From contig NC_012520.1 of assembly GCF_000010805.1 (NCBI RefSeq), positions 186,001-250,000 of the forward strand: a stretch of 64,000 bases of DNA, in the 5' to 3' direction. The notes below the pieces were generated by a model. The model was not told the DNA's origin. It made no database searches and saw only the letters and a list, made by a program, of their open reading frames with translations. The DNA comes from Rhodococcus opacus B4 (GTDB lineage: Bacteria; Actinomycetota; Actinomycetes; Mycobacteriales; Mycobacteriaceae). Below, piece by piece: positions 55,168 to 63,599 of the stretch (its first letter is position 1; each line of letters begins with the position of its first letter). The position numbers and the translations under genes are program-made.

Positions 55168-55379
55168 GGCGGGAGGCCGCGCCTTTGCCCGGAGTTCACG
55201 CGAACTGAGGGTTCTTCGGCGGGAACCCGAGGGTGCTCAGTGGATTTGGGGCGAGTTGATCCTTGGGTTCGTGCTCAACTCGGTGGATCGTGTTCCTCGG
55301 CTGGGGTTTGGAGGATCTGTCGCGCGGCTGTGGAGTATCGGATCGCTGTGGTCTCGTCGAGTCCGAACAGGACGGCCAG

Positions 55380-55761
55380 GTGGAGCAATCCGGCCCGTCA
55401 GGTTGTGAATCTCGATCTTGTGCCGCAGCTCCAGAAACTCGAAGTAGGTCTTGAGCGCCTGCGCTCGAGCAAGTCTCGTGGGGATCAGCACCGGGCGCAG
55501 CACCGTGCCGAAATACGAGTCCGCGTCCGCGGGCAGCATGTCCCATAACGGCTTCCCGAACCAGGTCCGGACCTGCTCCAAGTGGCTGACATCCGAGCGA
55601 ATCATGTTGTCCGACAAGCCAGCCGCACAACGGGCGAGCACAAACCCTGCGAACACGTCGGTCTCGAACCGCTCGGTATCCTCTGGGCCCACCGCCGCAC
55701 GCACCTCGCGGAGATCCCTCACGACCGACAACCCACCGCGCCTCCTGGCCTTCAACTTCAC
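55380..55761 (-). pseudogene. Tyrosine recombinase, N-terminal fragment
   Basis: The GTG at 55761 opens MKLKARRRGGLSVVRDLREV. VFAGFVLARCAAGLSDNMIR, DVSHLEQVRTWFGKPLWDML and ARAQALKTYFEFLELRHKIE follow, the core-binding domain of a XerD-like integrase. Homology ends near 55380, with the catalytic R-H-R-H-Y domain absent. Sequence from 55168 to 55380 shows no clear gene. It lies inside the split IS5-family element. Confidence 0.6.
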
Positions 55762-55952
55762 TGCTGGAGCATCATCAAGAGCGAGATCGGCTCAGAATAA
55801 TTGAAGTTGAGTCAGAACGGCCAAGAACGACCAGAACACGGAAAACCCACAGGTCCAGCAGGCGAACCGAGACCCCGGGCCCCAACGAACTCCAGGGTTA
55901 TTTCTTAGGAAAAGGATCTGCCTCACAGACACCTCGCCGCGCGGCCGACCCA

Positions 55953-56072
55953 TCTGCCTGGCTCACCGGCTACCGACGCCTGACCATCCGCTACGAACGC
56001 CACGCCGAACACTTTGCCGGATTCCTCCATCTCGCGGCCGCGCTCACTTGCTACAAGAAGCTCCCCACATGA
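55953..56072 (+). pseudogene. IS5-family transposase, 3' end
   Basis: The frame reads AWLTGYRRLTIRYERHAEHF, then AGFLHLAAALTCYKKLPT and TGA, 10 bases inside the right inverted repeat. It is the natural continuation of the transposase broken at 54520 (family consensus ERTMSWLTGYRRL). The 150 bases before it (55800-55950) contain no gene. Confidence 0.8.
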
Positions 56073-56323
56073 GACAACCTCTTAGCCGAGGGAAGTGGTT
56101 CGTGTAGGAAGTCTCCGGGGGTAAGTTCCCCGTCGGTAGCTCCCTCAGGCGGTTTCCAGCCTTGCGCGCCCACTCACCTCGCATGGAAGAGCAAGTGATT
56201 CTTAATCATGTGGTCTAGGTGTGGTCTGGCCGGGTTTTCTCGCGCGCGACTGATTGCGTGGGTCATGCTGCACGCCCGAAAACCATCTACGCGGCGCGTC
56301 CTGTTGCCTTGCAGAGAAGCTCG

Positions 56324-56670
56324 GTCCACTCGAAGGGTGACGCCCTCGATCCGGTGATCGCCGAGGTCACCCGCGGTCAGCCGTACCGGCACGTGATGGG
56401 TTTCGAGGCAGGTGAACGCCGCCGGGCGGAGAAAGACGCCGGATACAACACCGACCTGCGCACGGGCGAGTATCCGTTGATCGAGTGGGGTTGGTTCCGC
56501 GACGATGCGATTGCGTACACCAAGTCCGTGATCGGCACCCGGGTCGGTAAGTCCGCGTGCACATGTTGCCCGTTCGCATTCGCCAACAAGAGCACCCGGG
56601 CAGAGATCTTCGCCCGGTACGCCGCCGATCCGGCTAAGGGCCGCAGTCGCGGACCGCTGTTCGTCACCCA
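56324..56670 (+). pseudogene. PAPS-reductase-like domain fragment
   Basis: The open frame encodes GQPYRHVMGFEAGERRRAEK, LIEWGWFRDDAIAYTKSVIG and KSACTCCPFAFANKS. This resembles the second half of phosphoadenosine phosphosulfate reductase-like proteins carried by phages and plasmids, with a CxxC pair (CTCC). The N-terminal ATP-binding half is missing and there is no good start. The sequence from 56082 to 56323 has no gene. Likely a relic cut by recombination near the IS. Confidence 0.45.
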
Positions 56671-56794
56671 CCGCCGACCCGGATCGCAAAGCCGTCGCCG
56701 ACCGCGACACGTCACTGCCGGAACCCCCGGTCGGTTGATGCGCGGAGGGGAGGGTGCCTGCGCTGGTCGGCTGGCGTGGGGCAGTTGATGGTGG

Positions 56795-59047
56795 CTATCG
56801 CGGGGTATCCGAGTGCCGCTCGTCAGGGACGTTGCTGTCGGTGATGTGATCCGTGAGCTGGCCTGGGGGGTTCGACGGTCGGTCGGTGCCGGCGGTGGAG
56901 GATTGGCAGCAGTCGCAGTCCTCGTCGGTGCCCTGGCTGGTGCCGTCGGCCGCGGTCGGGCTGGTGAGTGGCAACAGCGTCGGTGCGGGTCGCGCGGACC
57001 CGACCGACCCGATGAGTGGGATCTCGGCACCACGGGGTGGGGCGGGGGGACAGCAGGCGTCGCCGAGGACGTGCGCCGAGGGGGCGACGCTCACGTGCAC
57101 GGGCCTGGTGGTGGTGGGTGCGGCGGTCAGCCCGGGCAGGGTGGTGGTGCGGGCGGCGCGGATGGCGTTGCCGATGACGAGGACTTCGGCGAGTTCGTGG
57201 ATGAACACCACGGTGGCCAGGCCGAGTACGCCGGTGGCGGCCAGCGGGATCAGGAGGCCGATGATCGCCAGGGACAGGCCGATGTTCTGCAGCATGATCG
57301 TCCGGGCCCGCCGGGCGTGCGCCAGCACCTGGGGCAGGTGGCGCAGATCCTCGCCCATCAGTGCGACGTCGGCGGTTTCGATGGCCACGTCGGTTCCCAT
57401 GGCGCCCATCGCGATGCCGACGTCCGCGGTGGCCAGGGCGGGGGCGTCGTTGATGCCATCGCCCACCATCGCGATGCGGCGGCCATTGGCGAGGGTCGGC
57501 AGCAGCGCGGCCTTGTCCTCGGGGAGCAGTTCGGCGTGCACGGTGGTGATGCCGGCCTCGGCGGCGAGGCTGTGGGCGGTGCGTTCGTTGTCCCCGGTGA
57601 GCATCGCCACGTCGATCCCGAGCGCGCGCAGGCGCTGCACGGCTTCGGGTGCCTCGGTGCGGAGTTCGTCGCGGACGGCGATCGCCCCGATCACGGTCCC
57701 ATTCCGTTCGAGCAGCACCACGGTGGCGCCCTCGCCCTGCAGACGGGCGACCTGGTCGGTGAGCGGTCCGGGATGGATCCAGCCGGGTTTGCCGAGCCGG
57801 AGTGCGGTTCCGCCGAGGGTGCCGTGCAGGCCGTGGCCGGCGACCGCGGTGACGTCGTCGGCCGGGGTGATGCCCGGGCCGGCGGCGGTCAGGATCGCCT
57901 GCGCGAGGGGGTGTTCGCTGCGGGCCTCGAGCGCCGCCGCGGCTACCAGTGCGTCCGATTCGCCGATGCCCTCGGCGGTGACGGTGGCGATGACCTGCGG
58001 GGTGTTGCGGGTCAGGGTGCCGGTCTTGTCGAGCGCGACCGCCCGGATCCGGCCCAGTTCCTCGAGGGCGGCGCCGCCCTTGATCAGGGCGCCGTGCCGG
58101 CTGGAGGCGCCGATCGCGGCGACCACGGTCAGCGGGACCGCGATGGCCAGGGCGCAGGGGGAGGCGGCGACCAGCACGACCAGGGCCCGTTCGATCCACA
58201 GCAGCGGATCACCGAGCATTGCACCGATTCCGGCGACGAGGACGGCGAGGATCATGATCGCCGGCACCAGGGGGCGGGCGATGGTGTCGGCGAGGCGTTG
58301 CCCGGCGCCCTTACGATCCTGGGCCTCTTCGACGATGTGCACGATCCGGGCCAGGGAGCTGTCGGCCGCACGGGCGGTGACTTCGACTTCGATGGCGCCG
58401 CCGCCGTTGATCGCCCCGGCGTGCAGTGGGTCGCCGGGTCCGGCCTCCACCGGCACGGATTCGCCGGTGATCGCGGACAGATCGAGACTGGTGCGGCCGG
58501 TACGGATGATCCCGTCGGTGGCGGCCCGCTCACCGGGTCGCACCAGCATCCGGTCCCCGAGCGCCAGTTCGTCCGGGGACACCGAGGATTCGGTCCCGCC
58601 GCACAGGATCGTCGCGGTCGGGGGGACCAGCGACAGTAGGGCGCGCAGCCCGCGGCGGGTGCGGGTGACCGCGTAGTGCTCGAGGCCCTCGGCGATGGAG
58701 AACAGGATCCCCAGCATCGCGGCCTCGGGGATCTGCCCGAGCGCGATCGCGCCGATCGCGGCGATCGTCATCAGCGTGCCGACCCCGATCCGGCGGTGGC
58801 GCAGTAGATTCCGCAGCGCCCCGGGGACGAACGTCGATGCGGCGACGACGGCGGCGAGCAACTCCACCGCGGTCCCCGCCGTGTCGGCGCCGACCCGGCC
58901 GAGCAGCCACCCGGCGCCGAGCAGCACCGCGGCGGCGGCCGCTACTTGCAGCTCGCGTACCTGCCACCAGCGGTCCTGGCCGTGGTCGGGCTCGGCGGCG
59001 GCGTCGGTGTTCGGTGTGGCTGCTGGTCCGCAGCAGGCGTCAGACAT
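56795..59047 (-). CDS. Soft-metal P1B ATPase (Cd/Zn/Pb/Co type)
   Basis: From ATG 59047 (MSDACCGPAATPNTDAAAEP) the 750-residue pump has SPC in [63 protein letters not shown] and HELAEVLVIGNAIRA in the last helix. The SPC motif separates it from the copper pumps. In place of an HMA domain it has Cys pairs at both ends (DACCGPAA; DACCPPAP and DCDCCQSS). The gene overlaps the ArsR-type repressor gene by 8 bases and should be controlled by it. Confidence 0.93.
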   Translation of the reverse strand: MSDACCGPAATPNTDAAAEPDHGQDRWWQVRELQVAAAAAVLLGAGWLLGRVGADTAGTAVELLAAVVAASTFVPGALRNLLRHRRIGVGTLMTIAAIGAIALGQIPEAAMLGILFSIAEGLEHYAVTRTRRGLRALLSLVPPTATILCGGTESSVSPDELALGDRMLVRPGERAATDGIIRTGRTSLDLSAITGESVPVEAGPGDPLHAGAINGGGAIEVEVTARAADSSLARIVHIVEEAQDRKGAGQRLADTIARPLVPAIMILAVLVAGIGAMLGDPLLWIERALVVLVAASPCALAIAVPLTVVAAIGASSRHGALIKGGAALEELGRIRAVALDKTGTLTRNTPQVIATVTAEGIGESDALVAAAALEARSEHPLAQAILTAAGPGITPADDVTAVAGHGLHGTLGGTALRLGKPGWIHPGPLTDQVARLQGEGATVVLLERNGTVIGAIAVRDELRTEAPEAVQRLRALGIDVAMLTGDNERTAHSLAAEAGITTVHAELLPEDKAALLPTLANGRRIAMVGDGINDAPALATADVGIAMGAMGTDVAIETADVALMGEDLRHLPQVLAHARRARTIMLQNIGLSLAIIGLLIPLAATGVLGLATVVFIHELAEVLVIGNAIRAARTTTLPGLTAAPTTTRPVHVSVAPSAHVLGDACCPPAPPRGAEIPLIGSVGSARPAPTLLPLTSPTAADGTSQGTDEDCDCCQSSTAGTDRPSNPPGQLTDHITDSNVPDERHSDTPR

Positions 59048-59465
59048 GTTCGGTCTCCACGTGTTCGGAACTACCTTCAGCATGGGCCGGGGCCGGGGCC
59101 GGGGCCGCGGTGGCGTGGTCGTCGAGCACGGCGCCGACCAGTGCCCGCCCGCGCGGGGTGAGCGAGTACATCACCAGCCGGCCGTGGCGCCGTGAGGACA
59201 CCAGGTCGGCGATCTTGAGTTGCCGCAGATGGTGTGAGACGAGGTTCTGCGCCTGCCCGACCACCCACGCCATGTCACACACGCAGAGTTCGCCGCCGGA
59301 CGCCAGCGCCGCCGCGATCGTCAACCGGGTCGGGTCGCCGAGCGCGCGGGCGGCGGCCGCGGCGGGTTCGATCCGGCTTGCCTCCGGAAGCTGGGCGCGG
59401 ATCTGCTCGGCATGCGGGAGATCGAGACACAACAGGTCGCAGGTGTCGACGCGTTCCTTAGTCAT
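59040..59465 (-). CDS. ArsR/CadC-type repressor
   Basis: The 141-residue protein has an N-terminal metal motif TCDLLCLDLPHAEQIRAQLP with Cys spaced as in CadC, then ALGDPTRLTIAAALASGGEL, CVCDMAWVVGQAQNLVSHHL and the wing RRHGRLVMYSLTP. A Cys pair CVCD before the recognition helix is typical of Cd/Pb/As sensors. It precedes the ATPase gene and overlaps it. A strong inverted repeat covers its start. Confidence 0.9.
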   Translation of the reverse strand: MTKERVDTCDLLCLDLPHAEQIRAQLPEASRIEPAAAAARALGDPTRLTIAAALASGGELCVCDMAWVVGQAQNLVSHHLRQLKIADLVSSRRHGRLVMYSLTPRGRALVGAVLDDHATAAPAPAPAHAEGSSEHVETEHV

Positions 59466-59493
59466 ATCAACATACTAACGAATATTGATATGA
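59462..59493. promoter_or_regulatory. ArsR-type operator at the ATPase operon
   Basis: TCATATCAA-14 bases-TTGATATGA is a perfect 9-base inverted repeat overlapping the repressor start codon, in an AT-rich island. The ATATCAA/TTGATAT form is typical of ArsR/SmtB operators. Confidence 0.8.
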
Positions 59494-59548
59494 TCAGAGA
59501 CGGTTGGTGCCCGCTCGTGGAGTGGATCATCCTGCTCCGATCTCGCCG

Positions 59549-59893
59549 TCAGGCGGCGGCGATCTCGGCGGCCAGATCACCCGGCACTGGCATCGGCGTC
59601 ATCAGCCCCGCCGAGACCCGCCCGGTATTGCCCTCCGGGTAGCGGCCCAGCGCAGAGCCGGGGGCGGCCACGATGATCCGCACCACCTGACCGAGCGCCT
59701 CGCGGCGGTCGTGCTGACGCAGGGCCAGCCGGAACATCGCCACATGATTACGGGTGTGCAGCCACGGATACGGCTGCGAGACGATGTGCGCGCGCTCGAG
59801 GTGCGCCCATCGCGCCTGCGCCTCACCGGTACTGGACGCGGCGCTCATCTCCCGCTCGTACAGGGCGCGAATCGCGTCGGTCAACTCTGTCAT
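59549..59893 (-). CDS. DUF3703-family protein
   Basis: The 114-residue protein reads MTELTDAIRALYEREMSAAS, then WAHLERAHIVSQPYPWLHTR and MFRLALRQHDRREALGQVVR. The HxxR-H and H-D pattern matches DUF3703 proteins, which accompany cadmium and mercury resistance genes. Their activity is unknown. It follows the CmtR-like gene after 34 bases and is likely in its operon. Confidence 0.8.
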   Translation of the reverse strand: MTELTDAIRALYEREMSAASSTGEAQARWAHLERAHIVSQPYPWLHTRNHVAMFRLALRQHDRREALGQVVRIIVAAPGSALGRYPEGNTGRVSAGLMTPMPVPGDLAAEIAAA

Positions 59894-59927
59894 CTCAGTT
59901 CCCTTCCACTCAAAACGAATTCGGCGG

Positions 59928-60257
59928 TCAGCAGCAACCGCTGTCGTCGGCGTCCGGACACAGCGCCGGATCGACGGCGAGCACCAGATCGAGCAGATCG
60001 CCGAGGGCATGGCCGATCCGCGGATCCGCCAGTTCGTAGCGGGTCCGCCGGCCCTCCGGCACGGCGACCACCAGCCCGCACCCGCGCAGACATGCCAGGT
60101 GGTTCGACAGGATCTGCCGGGACACCCCGATCTGGTCCGCCAGCTCGGACGGATATCCGGGTTGCCCTTTCAGGCTCAACAGGATTCGGGTGCGCGTCGC
60201 ATCCGACAATGCGTACCCGAACCTGGAGAGTGCATCTGCGTGCGTTACGGTGTCCAC
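59928..60257 (-). CDS. cmtR: CmtR-like Cd/Pb-sensing ArsR-family repressor
   Basis: From GTG 60257 (MDTVTHADALSRFGYALSDA) the 109-residue protein has the CmtR-type recognition helix and wing: GVSRQILSNHLACLRGCGLV then VAVPEGRRTRYELADPRIGH. The Cys in CLRGCGL and a C-terminal Cys (DPALCPD) are where mycobacterial CmtR binds Cd(II)/Pb(II). It ends GCC. The gene starts the minus-strand run CmtR-DUF3703-ArsR-ATPase, so two repressors act in series. Confidence 0.9.
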   Translation of the reverse strand: MDTVTHADALSRFGYALSDATRTRILLSLKGQPGYPSELADQIGVSRQILSNHLACLRGCGLVVAVPEGRRTRYELADPRIGHALGDLLDLVLAVDPALCPDADDSGCC

Positions 60258-60266
60258 GGCCCCAAC

Positions 60267-60290
60267 TATACAGAAATTCCTGAATTCAGA
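60267..60290. promoter_or_regulatory. Candidate CmtR operator
   Basis: The AT-rich stretch TATACAGAAATTCCTGAATTCAG contains the palindrome TGAATTCA within TTCCTGAATTCAGAA, directly upstream of the CmtR-like start codon. It suits an ArsR-family dimer. Confidence 0.55.
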
Positions 60291-60490
60291 AAGGGATGAA
60301 TCATAGGAGGATTCGGGAGCGGCATTGGGTGTCAGGTGAGGTGTCCGCCAGCCAGTGCTCTCGCGGACGGACCGGTCGCCGTCTGGCCGTGCATGCGGCG
60401 GGGGCGACCCGCCGGTTTCGGATCTCTTGGGCGATGCCGAGGGATGAAAAAGCCGTATCGGTAACGCTGTTGTGCTCGTGGGGGTCATGT

Positions 60491-60562
60491 GAAACAAGTG
60501 GATAGCGACACAGAAGTGAAGGAAATGCATTAGCGTTACGGCGTGTCGTCTTGACTTGTCGC
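60491..60562 (+). promoter_or_regulatory. Conserved upstream element of M23 gene, copy 2
   Basis: This region shares ATTAGCGTTACGGCGTGTCG and flanks with the copy-1 promoter region at 19355-19430. It lies 57-128 bases before the M23 start. The rest of the 361-base gap from 60258 shows no gene. Confidence 0.55.
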
Positions 60563-60618
60563 GTCGGCGCGTTCATCTCCACTGGGTGCCCGGCGCGACT
60601 GCACCGAAGGGACCTGCG

Positions 60619-61770
60619 ATGCGCGGTATCACCACAGCAATGCTGACTACCTGCATGAGAAGGCTGCCCGCACTGGCGCTGGGGGCCTCGACGGCTGTGG
60701 TCGCGGTGGTCATCGCAGCGCCGTCCGCCTCCGCCGATACTCCTGGCGACGCGGACTCGCCGTCCGTGCTCGCCGCGACGCTGGCCGACGCGGTCACCAT
60801 GGCCACCGACGCCGCGCAACCGGACGTGGTGGTGGTCGATCCCAGCCGCTGGCAGACCGTCGCGAACATCGCGGCCACAAGTCTGAACAATGCCGATGCC
60901 AGCGGCTCGTCCGGCGACACCCGGAACCTGCTCGCCGGATGTCTGAGTGAATTCGCCGCCACCGGATCTGCCGCATCCGATGTGCTCGGCTCCTGCGCCG
61001 ACGAACTCGGCGCCGTCGACGGCGGCATCGCCCCCCGACTGGTTGCCGCACTCGAACTCGGTGACGTCTCCGAATCCGCAGGCCCCGGCTCGTTCGACCA
61101 CACCCCCGCCGCTGACGAGGCATCATCGGACTCGGAGCCCGCCGAGGACACCGCACCGAAGCCGGTCGAGGACGAGGCCACCGGAACTGGGGAGGCAGGC
61201 ACCACCACCGAGGAGCAGAGCGAGCCCACCGACCCCACCGGTGTCGAGGCGCCCTCACCCGAGGGACCTTCACCGGAGGCGAACGCGGGCACCGCCGCCG
61301 CGACCGGCGAGCGAGAGGCCGATGCCGCCGCGACGCCGGCCCCGCAGCGGCCGCGCACCTGGAATCGCCCCGGGACCAAGGAATTCGTGGCACCCAGCGC
61401 GGGCACCGTCACCTCCACCATGGGGGATGGGCGCGGCCACGAAGGCATCGACATCGCCAACACACTGGGTGCCCCGATCGTTGCCGTCGCGGACGGTGAA
61501 GTCATCGACGCCGGCCCGGCCCAAGGGTTCGGGTTGTGGGTGCGGATCCGGCATGACGACGGCACCATCACCACCTACGGGCACAACAACGACAACCTGG
61601 TCGAGGTGGGGGAGCGGGTCAAGGCCGGACAGCAGATCGCCACCGTCGGCAACCGCGGCCAGTCGACCGGTCCGCACCTGCACTTCGAAATCGAAGACTC
61701 GGACGGGGAAATCGTGGATCCGGTCAAGTGGCTGGCCAAGCGCGGTGCCTCCATCGTCGGTCTCGACTGA
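60619..61770 (+). CDS. Secreted M23 (LytM) peptidase, copy 2
   Basis: From ATG 60619 (MRGITTAMLTTCMRRLPALA) the 383-residue protein has a signal peptide ending ASA, an N-terminal helical domain, an acidic linker shorter than in copy 1 and a LytM domain with GHEGIDIANTLGAPIVAVAD and TGPHLHFEIED. Bases 61375-61659 are identical to copy 1 (20348-20632); just after, its sequence matches the third M23 gene (near 42064) better. It leads into an intact SRPBCC gene. Confidence 0.92.
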   Translation: MRGITTAMLTTCMRRLPALALGASTAVVAVVIAAPSASADTPGDADSPSVLAATLADAVTMATDAAQPDVVVVDPSRWQTVANIAATSLNNADASGSSGDTRNLLAGCLSEFAATGSAASDVLGSCADELGAVDGGIAPRLVAALELGDVSESAGPGSFDHTPAADEASSDSEPAEDTAPKPVEDEATGTGEAGTTTEEQSEPTDPTGVEAPSPEGPSPEANAGTAAATGEREADAAATPAPQRPRTWNRPGTKEFVAPSAGTVTSTMGDGRGHEGIDIANTLGAPIVAVADGEVIDAGPAQGFGLWVRIRHDDGTITTYGHNNDNLVEVGERVKAGQQIATVGNRGQSTGPHLHFEIEDSDGEIVDPVKWLAKRGASIVGLD

Positions 61771-61861
61771 TCGGGCCTGCTCCTGTTCTCCCCACCCGGA
61801 GGGAACGCTCGGCCCCAGCCGCGCAGTCGCATCGCAGTGTGGAAAGGGATGGTGGTCGGTG

Positions 61862-62302
61862 ATGATCGACGTCGAGGGCAGCATCGTCATCGACCGCCCC
61901 GTCGGGGAGGTCTTCGACTTCGTCGCCGATCAGACCAACGCACCCCGCTGGCAGAACGGACTCGAGCAGGTCCGCCGGGTCACCGACGGACCGCCCGGGG
62001 TGGGCACCAAGCATGTTGTCGTCCGCAAGTTTCTGGGCCGGCGGCTGGAACTGATCAACGAGTACGCACACTTCGAGCCGAACGTGGAGATCACGTTCAC
62101 CGGTGCGTCCGGCCCGGGCCGCTTCGAGGTGACGTACCGGACCGAGGAGACCGCCGAGGGAACCCGGCTGAGCTGCCACATGCGGATGGAGCAGAAGGGG
62201 CTGTTCGCCCTCGCTGACCCGGTGGTGGCCGCGAGCCTGCGGCGGGACTTCGCCGCCAACCTGCGAAACCTCGAGGCTCTGCTCGAAACCCGCGCCGAGT
62301 AA
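61862..62302 (+). CDS. SRPBCC-family protein, copy 2 (intact)
   Basis: The 146-residue protein begins MIDVEGSIVIDRPVGEVFDF, then TNAPRWQNGLEQVRRVTDGP and FEVTYRTEETAEGTRLSCHM. This is a START-like SRPBCC fold of the polyketide-cyclase/dehydrase type with a hydrophobic ligand pocket. The ligand is unknown. It starts 91 bases after the M23 stop, and its partner copy at 20844-21283 is frameshifted. The L,D-transpeptidase gene is convergent, 18 bases away. Confidence 0.85.
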   Translation: MIDVEGSIVIDRPVGEVFDFVADQTNAPRWQNGLEQVRRVTDGPPGVGTKHVVVRKFLGRRLELINEYAHFEPNVEITFTGASGPGRFEVTYRTEETAEGTRLSCHMRMEQKGLFALADPVVAASLRRDFAANLRNLEALLETRAE

Positions 62303-62320
62303 GGCCGCGTCCCTGTGTGG

Positions 62321-63541
62321 TCAGGTCAGGGCGCTGCCGGCCTGCCATTGCTCCCACGGGACGGACCAGTCGCCGTTCTGCCACAGCTCGAGCGGGGCGC
62401 CGCCGGTGTTGCGGACCTCGACGATGTCGCCGGGGACGGAGAAGTCGTAGAACCAGCGGGCGTTGTCGGGGCTCAGGTTCAGGCAGCCGTGCGAGACGTT
62501 GGTGTTGCCCTGCGCCCAGATGGTGTCGGCGAGTTCGTGGAGGTAGATGCCGTCGTTGCTGATGCGGGTGGCGTAGTTGATCGATTCCTTGTATCCGAGG
62601 CGGGAGTTCACCGGAAGCCCGTAGGTGGAGGAGTCCATGATGACCGGGTTGGCTTTGTCGATGACGGTGTAGATGCCCGGTTGGGTCCAGAACGAGAGGG
62701 TCTGCCCGCCCACGACTTCGGTGCCGCCCCGGCCCATCGACGTCGGCATCGTGCGGACCACTTCGCCGTTGTCGGTGACGGTGACCTGTTTGGTGGTGTC
62801 GTCGGCGACGGAGATGTGGGCGTCACCGATGGTGAACGAGGTGGTCGCGTCCTCCTGGCCGAAGAGGCCTTCGCCGAGCGCGATGCCGTAGACGTTGGCA
62901 CGGACGGTGACCTGGGTGCCGGGCGCCCAGTAGTTCTGGGGTCGCCAGTGCACGTTCTGGACGTCCGCCCAGTACCAGGAGCCGGTCACCGGGGATGTGG
63001 TCTCCACGTGCAGGGCTCTTTCGGCGGCGGCGCGGTCGGTGATCGGTTCGTCGAAATGGGTGACGATCACGATGCCGACGCCGAAGGTGCCGCCGTCGGC
63101 GAGCAGGTTCCCGCCGCTGGTGACGAAGGTGGGTTTGGTCTGGTTGCCGGGGGTGACCGTGGAGAACGTGCTGGTCTTCTCGCTCGGGACACGCTGGTCG
63201 CCGACCGCGGTGACTGCGAGGGTGTAGGTGCGGCCGTAGCCGAGGGGTACTCCCGGTTTCCAGGACAGGCGATCGGGGGTGAAGATACCCTCGACCACCC
63301 GTCCCTCGTCGTTGGTCATGGTGACCGTCTCGAGGGTGCCACCGTTTGTGCTCACCGCTACCGGGTCCGTGGGGTTGACCGCGGCGGCGCCGTCGGCCGG
63401 GGACACGGTGATCTCCGGTCCCGGCGGCGGTGTGGCCGGTCCTGCAGGTTGGTCGGTGGAGGGTGCGCAGGCGGCGGCGAGAGCGAGCAGCAGGACTGCG
63501 AGGACAGCGGCGAGGTGACCGGGGCGGCGACGGGCGTGCAT
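62321..63541 (-). CDS. L,D-transpeptidase lipoprotein, copy 2
   Basis: The 406-residue protein has a lipoprotein signal (MHARRRPGHLAAVLAVLLLA, lipobox LAAAC), Ig-like domains and a YkuD domain with active-site Cys in SHGCLNLSPDNARWFYDFSV. Its catalytic half is nearly the same as copy 1 (5307-6545), while the N-terminal signal and linker differ. It forms 3-3 cross-links. It is convergent with the M23-SRPBCC pair. Confidence 0.92.
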   Translation of the reverse strand: MHARRRPGHLAAVLAVLLLALAAACAPSTDQPAGPATPPPGPEITVSPADGAAAVNPTDPVAVSTNGGTLETVTMTNDEGRVVEGIFTPDRLSWKPGVPLGYGRTYTLAVTAVGDQRVPSEKTSTFSTVTPGNQTKPTFVTSGGNLLADGGTFGVGIVIVTHFDEPITDRAAAERALHVETTSPVTGSWYWADVQNVHWRPQNYWAPGTQVTVRANVYGIALGEGLFGQEDATTSFTIGDAHISVADDTTKQVTVTDNGEVVRTMPTSMGRGGTEVVGGQTLSFWTQPGIYTVIDKANPVIMDSSTYGLPVNSRLGYKESINYATRISNDGIYLHELADTIWAQGNTNVSHGCLNLSPDNARWFYDFSVPGDIVEVRNTGGAPLELWQNGDWSVPWEQWQAGSALT

Positions 63542-63599
63542 GACAGTGATTCTCCCGTGCGGAAGGGTCCGGGCGTGTGCAGTCGCTGTGCGACGGCGG

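Larger units (their letters stand above)
53781..56081 (+). mobile_element. IS5-family element, interrupted
   Basis: Ends GAGCGTGTCTCATGTGG (53781-53797) and CCACATGAGACAACCTC (56065-56081) are inverted repeats matching in 15 of 17 positions, each flanked by TTA as a probable 3-base target duplication. Inside are the N-terminal four-fifths of a transposase, a group II intron, an integrase fragment in opposite orientation and the last 40 codons of a transposase. The interior insertions make it inactive unless the intron splices and the rest is removed. Confidence 0.75.
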
